The notes below the pieces were generated by a model. It was not told the origin of the DNA, made no database searches, and saw only the letters and a list, made by a program, of their open reading frames with translations. Shown here piece by piece: positions 8,278 to 16,609 of a DNA stretch of 64,000 bases. How positions within the stretch are numbered: position 1 is the first letter of the stretch; each line of letters opens with the position of its first letter. Source of the stretch: JAQUBU01 sp036677685 (lineage in GTDB: Bacteria > Bacillota > Syntrophomonadia > Syntrophomonadales > Syntrophomonadaceae). The stretch spans positions 14,449 to 78,448 of the forward strand of contig JAVBWA010000014.1 of the NCBI GenBank assembly GCA_036677685.1, read 5' to 3'. The translations under genes were made by a program, and so were the position numbers.

Positions 8278-8850
8278 ATGAGCATAATACAAGATTATCT
8301 GAATAAGTTTTCCCTCTATGATTTAATAATCATAGCCATGATGGCTGCGTTGGGGATTGCCACCAAACCAATAATTGTTCCCCTGGCCCATATTATTACA
8401 GGACCGCTCCTTATTCCTTCCGGGGCTGTGGCAGGTGGCTTTTATATGATGTGGCTGGTCTTAGGGTTTGGTATTACCGGAAAACGGGGTACTATGACGC
8501 TTATTTCCATAGTTCAGGCTATGGTGGTGATAGCCACAGGCATAGTTGGTTCCCACGGTGTGATAAGTTTGTTGACCTATACTATGCCAGGAGTTCTTGC
8601 TGATCTGGGATTGCTTTTGATTGGACACCGGGTTTGTTGTTTATATTGTGCTTTTATTGCCGGGATGTTATGCAATATTGCCGGTACTATCATGGTTAAT
8701 TTTGTTTATTTCCGGCTTCCTTTCATTCCTTTGGTTTTAAGTATAAGTATTGCTGCTCTATCCGGCGGACTGGGCGGGATTGTTGCTTTTAAAATCTTGC
8801 AGCAGATAAAATTAATCCCTGAACCAAACCAGAGTACAAACAGCGTATAA
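8278..8850 (+). CDS. ECF transporter S component (YkoE-like)
   Basis: The 190-residue protein has about five to six membrane helices. The segments KPIIVPLAHIITGPLLIPSGAVAGG, GKRGTMTLIS, and GSHGVISLLTYTMPG (split here into short motifs) match the YkoE family of S components, described for hydroxymethylpyrimidine/thiamine uptake. It lies directly upstream of two EcfA ATPases and one EcfT, so this is a dedicated (group I) ECF importer. I see no TPP riboswitch upstream, so the substrate should be treated as open. Start ATG follows GAGGATG. Confidence 0.8.
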   Translation: MSIIQDYLNKFSLYDLIIIAMMAALGIATKPIIVPLAHIITGPLLIPSGAVAGGFYMMWLVLGFGITGKRGTMTLISIVQAMVVIATGIVGSHGVISLLTYTMPGVLADLGLLLIGHRVCCLYCAFIAGMLCNIAGTIMVNFVYFRLPFIPLVLSISIAALSGGLGGIVAFKILQQIKLIPEPNQSTNSV

Positions 8851-8901
8851 GCAGGTCGATAACCTTTAGCCGGACTTAAAATGAAGAGGAGAATTTATGT
8901 A

Positions 8902-9636
8902 ATGGACGCTGTCGTCGTTCGAGGTCTCACTTATCAATACCACCAGGGGGGAACTCCGGTATTAAAGGATATCGCATTTCAGGTAAAGCAAGGAGAAGTA
9001 GTGGCGGTTGCAGGCTTAAGTGGATGTGGCAAGAGCACGTTATGTCATTGCATATGTGGGATTATTCGCCATAACCGTGACGGAGTGATGGCAGGGGACA
9101 TAATGATTAATGGGAATAATATCCGGGAAATGACAGGGGCGAAACTTGCCTTTGAAGCGGGTATAGTTTTTCAGGACCCTGATACCCAGCTTTTTTCTCC
9201 AACGGTGGAAGATGAAATTGCTTTTGCTCCAGAAAACATGTGTTTACCTCCGGAACGTATTTTAGAGAGGGTAAACAACGTAATTAATCTCCTGGGGATT
9301 GAGGCTTTACGATATGCCAATCCCTATCATCTTTCTGGCGGCCAGAAACACCTGGTGGCTCTGGCTGCGGTTCTGGCGCTTGATCCCCCTGTCTTAATCC
9401 TGGATGAAGTGATGTCCCAGCTTGATACGGCAGGGAAACAAAAAGTAGCTGATGCTCTAACTAAACTTCGTGATACTGGGAAAACCATTGTTATGGTAGA
9501 ACATGATTTGGCAGCTGTTACTTTCTCTGACCGGATGCTGGTTATGGAGCATGGTAAGATAATCCGCTGTGACTCCACCGTAAGCCTTCTAAGCGACCGC
9601 AATTTTTTGCTTGCCCGGGGTTTAATGGATATATGA
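8902..9636 (+). CDS. ECF transporter ATPase EcfA, first copy
   Basis: ABC ATPase of 244 residues with Walker A GLSGCGKST, Q-loop VFQDPDTQLF, signature LSGGQ, Walker B LILDEVM and H-loop EHD. The VFQDPDxQLF sequence is typical of energy-coupling-factor ATPases. The start is the ATG 11 bases after GAGGAG; an ATG at 8881 is the alternative. It pairs with the second EcfA just downstream to form the heterodimeric motor. The Walker B element reads D-E-V-M rather than D-E-P-T, a tolerated variation. Confidence 0.88.
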   Translation: MDAVVVRGLTYQYHQGGTPVLKDIAFQVKQGEVVAVAGLSGCGKSTLCHCICGIIRHNRDGVMAGDIMINGNNIREMTGAKLAFEAGIVFQDPDTQLFSPTVEDEIAFAPENMCLPPERILERVNNVINLLGIEALRYANPYHLSGGQKHLVALAAVLALDPPVLILDEVMSQLDTAGKQKVADALTKLRDTGKTIVMVEHDLAAVTFSDRMLVMEHGKIIRCDSTVSLLSDRNFLLARGLMDI

Positions 9637-9674
9637 TATTAATAGCGTTCAGGATCAAAATTGGGAGGCGGAAG

Positions 9675-10361
9675 ATGATGTTTTTAGAAACGAGCCAGGT
9701 GACCTTCTCTTATTCACGTAAAATGAATCCGGCTGTTACCGGGATCAACCTGGAATTGGGAAAAAACAATATAACCGCTATCGTTGGTCCTAACGGCAGT
9801 GGAAAGACCACCGTGACCAAGTTGTTGATAGGGGTTTTACAACCAACTGTGGGGAAAATCAACTTGGAGGGGCAAGCATTGGCAGGGTTTTCATTGGCAG
9901 CCATAGGAAGGCGCATTGGCTATGTCTTTCAAAACCCTAATCTGCAGCTTTTTTGCCGAACAGTAGCTGAAGAAATTGGTTTCGGCTTAATTAATCAAGG
10001 TTGTAATCCGGTAACAGCTAAAGAAAAAGTCAATTTTTACTTGGATTACTTTGAACTGGCAGCCTATCGGGATGCTTTCCCTATGTATTTGAGCCAGGGA
10101 GAGAAACAGCGAGTGGCAATAGCTGCTGTATTGGCCAGTGAGCCGGAATATCTTATTCTGGATGAACCTACCGTCAGCTTGGATGCTTCCCGTAAAAGAC
10201 TTTTAGGAGATTACTTGCAGAAAATTGCCTCACGGGGCAGGGGGATGCTCCTGATTAGCCATGATATGTCTTTTGTTAACCGGATGGCAGAACGAGTTAT
10301 TATCATGGAAAACGGTCGAATTCAAGCAGATAGCTGGCGGGAAGGAAACGATTTTTTATGA
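9675..10361 (+). CDS. ECF transporter ATPase EcfA, second copy
   Basis: ABC ATPase of 228 residues: Walker A GPNGSGKTT, Q-loop VFQNPNLQLF, signature LSQGEKQR, Walker B LILDEPT, switch SHD. The ATG follows GGGAGG. Its stop overlaps the start of the EcfT gene by four bases, so the two are translationally coupled. The variant signature LSQGE, against LSGGQ in the partner, is what is expected of an asymmetric EcfA-EcfA' pair. Confidence 0.88.
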   Translation: MMFLETSQVTFSYSRKMNPAVTGINLELGKNNITAIVGPNGSGKTTVTKLLIGVLQPTVGKINLEGQALAGFSLAAIGRRIGYVFQNPNLQLFCRTVAEEIGFGLINQGCNPVTAKEKVNFYLDYFELAAYRDAFPMYLSQGEKQRVAIAAVLASEPEYLILDEPTVSLDASRKRLLGDYLQKIASRGRGMLLISHDMSFVNRMAERVIIMENGRIQADSWREGNDFL

Positions 10362-11083
10362 AAATTGATCCCAGAACTAAACTGGTAATCGTTATTTGCC
10401 TTTCAAGCCTGGCACTGGTGTACAATACACCCGGGCAACTTCTATCAGTTCTTGCGGCTACTGTAATCCTGTTGGTAATTTTCAATTTTAATATGGCTGC
10501 TATATGGGGTTATCTTAAACCTTTCTTTTTCTTGATGTTGTTTCTTTTTTTGATACAGTCTATATTTTCACCAGGTAAAGAGGTCCTGCTGGCGGTGGGT
10601 TCTGTACCCCTTATTACTGCTGAAGGAATAACAGCGGGAGCCAGTGTGGTTTTGCGCATTATAGTAGTTATTGCTGCAGCTATGCTGCTTACTACCTTTA
10701 GTTCACGGGATTTTATTCTCAGTTTGGTACAATGTAAAATACCATATGAACTAGCTTTTATGGTTTCCATATCCCTGCGTTTTTTACCCATTTTAAAAGA
10801 TGAATTGATTAATGTGGTAACTGCAGTACAATTACGGGGAGTTGAGCTGAAGAAGGTACCCTGGGGACGGAAACTTGCGATGTATCGCTGTCTGGTTTTG
10901 CCTGTAGTATTTAGTGCTCTGCTTAAAGCCCAACAACTAGCAGTAGCTATGGAAGCTCGTGGCTTCAGGGCTTATCCCCAACGCACCTACCTCAGGCAAC
11001 TCAGTTTTTATTGGGTTGATTATGCAGTAATGCTGGTATTCTTAACGGTTACCATGATGCTTATTGGGCAGCGACTAATTTAA
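10358..11083 (+). CDS. ECF transporter transmembrane component EcfT (CbiQ-like)
   Basis: The 241-residue polytopic protein shows the features of EcfT: SISLRFLPILKDEL, VQLRGVELKK, and AMEARGFRAYP, where the two A/L-R-G motifs lie in coupling helices that dock on the ATPases. It ends the ecfS-ecfA-ecfA-ecfT operon. The short remnant of another EcfT lies immediately downstream. Confidence 0.88.
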   Translation: MKIDPRTKLVIVICLSSLALVYNTPGQLLSVLAATVILLVIFNFNMAAIWGYLKPFFFLMLFLFLIQSIFSPGKEVLLAVGSVPLITAEGITAGASVVLRIIVVIAAAMLLTTFSSRDFILSLVQCKIPYELAFMVSISLRFLPILKDELINVVTAVQLRGVELKKVPWGRKLAMYRCLVLPVVFSALLKAQQLAVAMEARGFRAYPQRTYLRQLSFYWVDYAVMLVFLTVTMMLIGQRLI

Positions 11084-11099
11084 AACGTGATAAGTCTGA

Positions 11100-11336
11100 G
11101 TGAATTCAATTATACTGATGGCTTTCGTTAATATTGTCGATTGGTGGGAACCCCCACTGTTGATCTTTCACAAAGTTTTTGGGGGATGTATTTTATTGGG
11201 GCTTGAGTCACTGATATCACCGCTAACCTATTTGCGGTTTGTAGTACACCAATTTGCCCTAATAAATAATGTAAGCTTGCGTTTTGTACCAACCATCATT
11301 GAGGAGATTGAAGATATTGTTCGCACTCAAATGTGA
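11100..11336 (+). pseudogene. Remnant of a second EcfT (middle part)
   Basis: A 78-codon frame ends in LISPLTYLRFVVHQFALI and NVSLRFVPTIIEEIEDIV, which fits the EcfT consensus LSPLxxLxxPVHELALMxxIALRFIPTLLEE. The N-terminal third shows no likeness, and the frame stops where the A-R-G coupling motif should follow. The continuation seems to lie 230 bases downstream on the opposite strand, with a copy of the dispersed repeat between the two. Confidence 0.5.
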
Positions 11337-11370
11337 CTAGGTTTACTGTCATTACGAATAAGACCTATAT

Positions 11371-11503
11371 AACGAGGCGAAAAGATGCTTCTCGCTTCTT
11401 TAAGCGGCCGGGTTCCTTTCAACAAAACAGGCGGCGACTTCAAATCTCCCCGCCTCGTTGCAGCGGTGTATTGAAACTGCTCGCTGTTTCTTCCGATACT
11501 TAA
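11371..11503 (+). repeat. Dispersed ~130-bp repeat, copy A
   Basis: First of eleven copies in the window. It begins AACGAGGCG, has an inner CGCCTCGTT that can pair with that start, a CTTTAAGCGG hairpin region and the ending TTCCGATACTTAAA. No coding frame is shared between copies. It separates two oppositely oriented pieces of an EcfT gene. Confidence 0.85.
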
Positions 11504-11567
11504 ATAAAAACCTTGAAATATTGAGCTTAAGTTGGGAATAATAAAGCAGCAGCAATCGCTCCCAGTG

Positions 11568-11822
11568 CTATGTATCTCTCCAGGTAAAGACCATACCACT
11601 CATGATGCCGTATTTCCAGCTATCACCTGTATAACAACTATTATCCATAACCATAGACAGATCGGTTGCTCTTTGCAGTGAGGCAGCCAGCAATGAAATA
11701 AGAACCGCCAATAATAAGCTCCGTTCCGTCCCTTGATTCTGTCGATCGTCGCTTTGTTGCAGCTTCCCTTGAACTTCTGTTTTTCTGTCGAAAAGAAAAT
11801 TAGCACAAAGTAGAAAAAGCAT
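11568..11822 (-). pseudogene. Inverted C-terminal remnant of EcfT
   Basis: On the minus strand a frame reads RSLLLAVLISLLAASLQRAT and DLSMVMDNSCYTGDSWKYG, close to the EcfT end (PLxxxSLRRAxELAxAMEARCYxG). The expected A-R of AMEAR is D-N, and the frame has no start-side half. Together with the plus-strand fragment at 11100-11336 it looks like one broken gene in which the C-terminal half was inverted. This is inference from motif order. Confidence 0.42.
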
Positions 11823-11945
11823 TGACGGATATGGAATCCTAAATTAAAATGTTTAAGGAAATGCGTTGGTAATAATGGAACCGAAGCCTTAATAATAAAA
11901 AAATGTAAAAAATTGGTATTATTACTGGGGAGAAGGATAAATATT

Positions 11946-12266
11946 ATGAAAGATTATAGCCCGGTACACAACTGCTACCGGGCAGTATTATCATTGGTTA
12001 ACCACTTGGATTCGGTTTGCAAAAATAAAAACAGGCTGGTGTCTATTTACGAAGAACTGAGTGAACTGGCTTTTTATATCATGGAAGACGATGGGGAGTT
12101 AATGTGCAGAGTTATAGAACAGATGAAACGCAGTGTAGATGAGCTTAACTGTAGTAGTTATCTTAAATGTGAGGAAGACCGACAGCGATTTAATCTGATC
12201 ACTGGTGAGATAAAAACCCATCTAAATTTTCTGGTAATAGAACATGGCAATAAAAAAATTATGTAA
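11946..12266 (+). CDS. Small conserved-looking protein of unknown function
   Basis: ATG follows GGAGAAGG at good distance, giving 106 residues. The product looks all-helical, acidic and soluble, with Cys residues in SVCKNKN, LMCRV, LNCSSYLKCEE. No family is recognised. A strong hairpin closes the gene. It stands alone between the EcfT remnant and the nucleotidyltransferase gene. Confidence 0.55.
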   Translation: MKDYSPVHNCYRAVLSLVNHLDSVCKNKNRLVSIYEELSELAFYIMEDDGELMCRVIEQMKRSVDELNCSSYLKCEEDRQRFNLITGEIKTHLNFLVIEHGNKKIM

Positions 12267-12293
12267 AGAAGTTCCTCTGCGGAGGAACTTCTT
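12266..12293 (+). terminator. 12-bp hairpin after the small unknown gene
   Basis: Perfect 12-bp stem (AAGAAGTTCCTC/GAGGAACTTCTT) with a 4-base loop starts at the last base of the stop codon. No T-run follows on the plus strand; a T-run exists on the minus side. It may act as a terminator or as mRNA 3' protection. Confidence 0.45.
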
Positions 12294-12356
12294 ATGTTAC
12301 ACTATCAGAAATTATTAATAAGACGATATAGCAGAAGTACGCAGGAGGATATACAT

Positions 12357-13391
12357 ATGAAGGCAATGATCATGGCTGCCGGAGTGGGTTCCCGGTTAAT
12401 GCCCCTGACCGTGGAGATTCCCAAACCAATGGTGCCTATGGTTAATCAGCCATTAATGGAAGGAACGGTTAATCTCTTAGGTAAATATGGTTTTAAAGAG
12501 ATAATAGCCAACCTGCATCATCAAAAACAAGTAATTAGTGATCATTTTGGGGATGGGCAGATGTTTGGGCTCCGGCTCTGCTACTCCCCTGAAGATGAAC
12601 TATTGGGCACCGCCGGGGGCGTCAAAAACTGCGAGTGGTTCCTTGATGATTGTTTTGTGGTTATTAGCGGGGATGCACTTACTGATGTTGACCTCAGCTC
12701 ACTAATGTCCCAGCACAAGAAGAATGGGGCACTGGCTACTATAGCACTTAAAGAGGTCGAGCAAGTCGAACATTTTGGAGTAGTAATAACTGATGAGAAT
12801 GGAAAAATTCAGAGGTTTCAGGAAAAACCCAAACAGGAGGAAGCTCTCAGCCGCATGGCCAATACAGGTATCTACATTTTTGAACCGGAGATTTTTAAAT
12901 ATATTCCAGCCCGGCAGTTTTATGATTTCGGCAAACAGGTATTCCCAGAATTAGTTAAACAAGGCGCACCTTTTTTTGGCGTGCCGATAGATAATTACTG
13001 GTGTGATATAGGTGACTTGGAAACTTATCGCCGGGCCCATGGCGATATTTTGCAGGGAAAGTTAAATATTGACTGTCGGGCCATAATGTATAATGAAGCA
13101 AGAATTGTGCAGGGGGAAGGCGCGGAGATAAGCAGCGAGGCAATTATTGAGGGAAATGTAGTAATTGGTAGGAATTGCAGGATAGAAGCTGGAGCCTATA
13201 TAAGTGATTCGGTGATTTGGGATAACAGTATTGTGGAAACCGGAGCCCGCTTAAACAGCTGTATAGTAGGTAAAGCATGTGAAATAGGCAAATCGGTATT
13301 GATCAACGCGGGTGCGGTGATTGCCAGCGGTTATAAGTTGCCGGCTTATACCCAGGTTGCACCCGGGCAAAAGATAGCTGAGGCTATATGA
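12357..13391 (+). CDS. Sugar-phosphate nucleotidyltransferase with left-handed beta-helix tail
   Basis: The N-terminal 230 residues form the nucleotidyltransferase fold: MAAGVGSRLMPLT (NTP loop), KPMVP, LLGTAGGV, and GDALTD (metal-binding Asp). The family makes NDP-sugars such as GDP-mannose or UDP/dTDP-glucose; the IPKPMVP motif fits the mannose-1-phosphate guanylyltransferase group. The remainder has hexapeptide-type repeats (VVIGRNCRIEAGAYI, IVGKACEIGKSVLI). ATG follows GCAGGAGG. Full length at 344 residues. It is flanked by hairpins on both sides and therefore seems monocistronic. Confidence 0.82.
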   Translation: MKAMIMAAGVGSRLMPLTVEIPKPMVPMVNQPLMEGTVNLLGKYGFKEIIANLHHQKQVISDHFGDGQMFGLRLCYSPEDELLGTAGGVKNCEWFLDDCFVVISGDALTDVDLSSLMSQHKKNGALATIALKEVEQVEHFGVVITDENGKIQRFQEKPKQEEALSRMANTGIYIFEPEIFKYIPARQFYDFGKQVFPELVKQGAPFFGVPIDNYWCDIGDLETYRRAHGDILQGKLNIDCRAIMYNEARIVQGEGAEISSEAIIEGNVVIGRNCRIEAGAYISDSVIWDNSIVETGARLNSCIVGKACEIGKSVLINAGAVIASGYKLPAYTQVAPGQKIAEAI

Positions 13392-13414
13392 CAGAAGAAC
13401 CGTCCCCTTGTCAT
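13389..13414 (+). repeat. REP-like short repeat
   Basis: The sequence reads TGACAGAAGAACCGTCCCCT then TGTCAT. It is the same unit that forms the arms of the perfect inverted repeat at 24612-24705, and a decayed form occurs near 21127-21152. The unit overlaps the stop codon of the nucleotidyltransferase gene. Similar sequences accompany REP-associated transposases in other bacteria. Confidence 0.7.
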
Positions 13415-13453
13415 CTCTCCATTACAGGAATACTTATCATTATAAAAAATTAA

Positions 13454-13510
13454 AGACCGCTTGGGCTGGGTCAAACTGAAATGACCAGACCAATGCGGTC
13501 CTTGCTTTTG
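13454..13510. terminator. Bidirectional terminator between convergent genes
   Basis: A long hairpin pairs AGACCGCTTGG plus CTGGGTCA with TGACCAGACCAA plus GCGGTC. T-rich stretches lie on both sides (TTGCTTTTGTT on plus, AATTTTTTATA on minus). It sits between the plus-strand nucleotidyltransferase gene and the minus-strand membrane-anchored protein gene. Confidence 0.65.
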
Positions 13511-13517
13511 TTATTAT

Positions 13518-14069
13518 CTACTCGCTGAGCAGCTTTTTAAAACCTGCATCAAGCTCCTGCAGATCGCCTTGTTTAATTTGTGCCAGGTCTTGACTGGCGA
13601 CCGGAGACATATTAAAAATACGGTACCTTTCTTGCTCTTTTATCAGTATGGACAGTTCCATCCCCGAAGGCTGACCGTTTTCTTTAAAACTATAGACAAC
13701 CAGAGCACTATTCTCGGATTTTTTCGTATAGCTGGGCATAATTTCGATGCTTAGATTATCCGGCAGTTTATTTTGGCTTTCGATCATCTCAATTACTTTG
13801 CTGGTTTCCTTTTCTATGGTTTCCCGGTCTTCCAGCAACTGGGCCGGAGTCATGGCGCTGTATTGCGGGAGGAAACGTATGGAATAGAAAACACTCAGGT
13901 TTTTCGCAACTGTATCATAATCTTTTTGAAAATAAGCCTGATAAAAATCCTGTACCGTTTGTTCCGGGGAGGATTCCACAAATGCAGCATAATAATACAT
14001 GGAGGCTATTATGACCACAATTAGCAAGGGGATAAAAGTGGGGATACTACGGTTAGTTGGTTTATCCAA
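13518..14069 (-). CDS. Membrane-anchored protein of unknown function
   Basis: One transmembrane helix near the N-terminus (FIPLLIVVIIASMYYYAAFV) is followed by a soluble domain of about 145 residues. The part after the helix (SPEQTVQDFYQAYFQKDYDTVAKNLS) has the pattern of NTF2-like/DUF4878-type exported domains, in which xxVxxFYxAxxxxD is common. TTG at 14069 is preferred on spacing from GAGAGG; TTG at 14075 is possible. Monocistronic, convergent with its neighbour. Function unknown. Confidence 0.65.
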   Translation of the reverse strand: MDKPTNRSIPTFIPLLIVVIIASMYYYAAFVESSPEQTVQDFYQAYFQKDYDTVAKNLSVFYSIRFLPQYSAMTPAQLLEDRETIEKETSKVIEMIESQNKLPDNLSIEIMPSYTKKSENSALVVYSFKENGQPSGMELSILIKEQERYRIFNMSPVASQDLAQIKQGDLQELDAGFKKLLSE

Positions 14070-14167
14070 TATCAAATTACCTCTCTTTCATTTACAATTA
14101 TAAATATGATTCTAACAGATTGGAAAAGTATTAACAATCAAGGTAAGATTTCAGGAGGTTGACTTTT

Positions 14168-15409
14168 TTGAAGAGGATAATTGTAGTTGGCGGCGGTCCG
14201 GCTGGCATGATGGCGGCGGCAGTTGCGGCCAATCATGGGGCGAGGGTCGTTTTACTGGAAAAACATACAGCAGTTGGCAAAAAGCTGGCCATAACCGGTA
14301 AGGGACGCTGCAACCTGACTTCAGCAGCAGGTGCAGACCGCTTTATGACGGGTTACGCATGCAACGGACGGTTTTTATTCAGCGCCTTGCATGAGTTTTC
14401 CAACTTTGATCTAATAAATTTTTTTGCGGAGCATGGACTTGAATGCAAAGTTGAAAGGGGTCAGCGTGTATTTCCCAAATCTGACCGGGCTGCGGATGTA
14501 GTCCATACTCTTTACCAGAACCTCGTGCATGAGGGAGTTGAGCTTAAGAAAAATATGCCGGTTAAGGGTTTATATATAAATAACAAAATTTTAAAAGGCG
14601 TGGAAACTGAACAGGGAAGATTGGAAAGCGATTCCGTGATTATAGCTACAGGGGGCATGTCATATCCGGGAACCGGTTCAACTGGTGATGGTTATAGCTG
14701 GGCTCAAACGGCTGGGCATCATATTATTGAGCCACGTCCCGGCCTGGTCCCCTTGGTAACCTCGGAAAAATGGGTGAAAGAACTTCAGGGTTTAAGCTTA
14801 AAAAATGTCCGGGCGTCATCCTACCGTGAGGATGGGAAAAAAATTAATGAGGAATTTGGGGAAATGCTCTTTACCCACTTTGGGTTATCAGGACCGATCA
14901 TTTTAAGCATGAGCCGGGATATTGGCGAATATCTATTCTCATCGGGTCAGAAAGCCAAGCTGCTGCTTGATTTAAAACCGGCCTTGGACGAGCCGCAATT
15001 GGATCAGCGTCTGCAAAAAGATCTGGCGAAAAACTCACGGCGGCGGTTTAAGAATGCTCTGGACGAGTTGCTGCCCCGCAAACTCATACCGGTGGTGATA
15101 AACTTGAGCCAAATTGATCCGGAAAAAGAATGTCATCAAATTACCCGTGATGAACGGCGAAAATTGCTGCTTTTGTTAAAAAAGCTCGAACTTACTATAG
15201 TTAAAACCAGGCCGCTGGCTGAAGCGATTGTAACGGCCGGGGGGATTGATATCAAAGAAGTTAACCCCAGGACTATGGAATCCCGCTTGCTGAAGGGCTT
15301 GTTTTTTGCCGGGGAGGTGCTGGACGTTGATGGGTATACTGGAGGTTTTAACCTGCAGGCGGCATTTTCTACAGGCTTTTTAGCCGGAAAAAACGCGGCT
15401 TTGCTATAA
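14168..15409 (+). CDS. HI0933/YhiN-family FAD-dependent oxidoreductase
   Basis: A 413-residue flavoprotein begins with the dinucleotide-binding motif VVGGGPAGMMAA and the family-specific LLEKHTAVGKKLAITGKGRC segment, followed by GGMSYPGTGSTGDGY and an ending VDGYTGGFNLQAAFSTG. These are the hallmarks of the HI0933-like (BaiN-type) family, whose physiological substrate is mostly unknown. TTG start chosen nine bases after AGGAGG; a TTG at 14159 is too close to the site. Full length for the family. Confidence 0.85.
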   Translation: MKRIIVVGGGPAGMMAAAVAANHGARVVLLEKHTAVGKKLAITGKGRCNLTSAAGADRFMTGYACNGRFLFSALHEFSNFDLINFFAEHGLECKVERGQRVFPKSDRAADVVHTLYQNLVHEGVELKKNMPVKGLYINNKILKGVETEQGRLESDSVIIATGGMSYPGTGSTGDGYSWAQTAGHHIIEPRPGLVPLVTSEKWVKELQGLSLKNVRASSYREDGKKINEEFGEMLFTHFGLSGPIILSMSRDIGEYLFSSGQKAKLLLDLKPALDEPQLDQRLQKDLAKNSRRRFKNALDELLPRKLIPVVINLSQIDPEKECHQITRDERRKLLLLLKKLELTIVKTRPLAEAIVTAGGIDIKEVNPRTMESRLLKGLFFAGEVLDVDGYTGGFNLQAAFSTGFLAGKNAALL

Positions 15410-15483
15410 TGAGGCGAAGTTTGAAAGAAACCTTTTCATTACTTTTTTTTCTTTAGTGAAGTGAACGGAATGTTTATAAATAA

Positions 15484-15598
15484 GTCCCCCTCCCTGTTGC
15501 GGCGGTGTGTTGCCCCCTACGGGGACCACCTATATTGATTCCCTTCGGGAACGATTAAATTGTGCTGAAACTGCCCCGCAGTTTCTTCCGATGCTTAA
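15484..15598 (+). repeat. Dispersed ~130-bp repeat, copy B (decayed, with insert)
   Basis: The 5' half is hardly recognisable, but GCGGCGGTGTGTTG, CTGCCCCGCAGTTTCTTCC and GATGCTTAA match the family end. Between them lies a roughly 52-base insert with two small hairpins (CCCCTACGGGG and TTCCCTTCGGGAA), also found in copy E. The rest of the 300-base gap (15410-15708) shows no gene. Confidence 0.7.
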
Positions 15599-15708
15599 GG
15601 GATCAGAGCCGTGCCAACGGGGGTGCCCGGCTGGGTGGTATTCGTTGACGAAACAGGGCATTTCTGCTACTATGTGAGTTGATTATTGGATATTGGGGGA
15701 ATTGGAAA

Positions 15709-16593
15709 ATGGCCACAACCAGGTTGCTTGATTATAAAGGATCGTCTGATTATATCGTAACAGATGAGTTGAGAAACAGTGTAAATATAGCGGTAGCCCT
15801 GCAAAAACCCCTTTTGATCAAGGGCGAACCGGGCACCGGCAAAACTATGCTGGCTGAAAGTATTGCTAAATCGCTGGGTATGGACCTCATTATATGGAAT
15901 ATAAAATCAACCACCAAAGCCCAGGAAGGGCTGTATATGTATGATACGGTGCAGAGGCTTTATGACAGCCAGTTTGGCGAGAGTGACGTATCCGATATCA
16001 AGAAGTATATTAAACTAGGAAAGCTTGGCGAAGCTTTCCTGTCCAGCGACCAGGTGGTTTTGCTGATAGATGAAATCGACAAAGCCGATTTGGAATTTCC
16101 CAATGACCTTTTATGGGAATTGGACCAGATGAGCTTTTATATTCCGGAAACCAAGGAGACCGTTGCCGCTAAGAATCGCCCCATCGTGATCATCACCAGC
16201 AATGCCGAGAAGGAACTGCCGGATGCCTTTTTGCGGCGCTGCATCTTTCATTATATTGCTTTTCCCGATCCCGAAGGCATGGAAAAAATTATCGCAGTAC
16301 ATCACCCGCGCCTGGAAAAGCGGTTGCTGGAACAGGCCATGGAAACCTTCTATATGCTGCGCAATATCCCCAGCATCCAGAAAAGACCCAGCACCAGCGA
16401 GTTGATTGATTGGCTGCAGGCTCTGGTAGTGGGGGGAATCAGTCCCAATAAGATTAAACAGGACCTCCCTTTCCTGGGGGTACTTTTAAAGAAAAATGAA
16501 GATTTGGATACCATATTGAACCAGCTCTACGGCAAAACCCAGAGCAAAGCTTCAAATGTGAAGAATAATGCCTATAACCGTTATCGCTATTAG
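15709..16593 (+). CDS. MoxR-type AAA+ ATPase
   Basis: The 294-residue protein has Walker A GEPGTGKT, Walker B VLLIDEIDKAD, sensor 1 ITSNAEKELPDAFLRRC and the arginine-finger region. This is the MoxR/RavA/CoxD-like AAA+ class, which acts as a chaperone for metal centre insertion or complex maturation together with a VWA protein. That partner follows 16 bases downstream. ATG chosen because GGGGG lies about ten bases upstream. Confidence 0.85.
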   Translation: MATTRLLDYKGSSDYIVTDELRNSVNIAVALQKPLLIKGEPGTGKTMLAESIAKSLGMDLIIWNIKSTTKAQEGLYMYDTVQRLYDSQFGESDVSDIKKYIKLGKLGEAFLSSDQVVLLIDEIDKADLEFPNDLLWELDQMSFYIPETKETVAAKNRPIVIITSNAEKELPDAFLRRCIFHYIAFPDPEGMEKIIAVHHPRLEKRLLEQAMETFYMLRNIPSIQKRPSTSELIDWLQALVVGGISPNKIKQDLPFLGVLLKKNEDLDTILNQLYGKTQSKASNVKNNAYNRYRY

Positions 16594-16609
16594 TGATGAG
16601 GAATGAATA

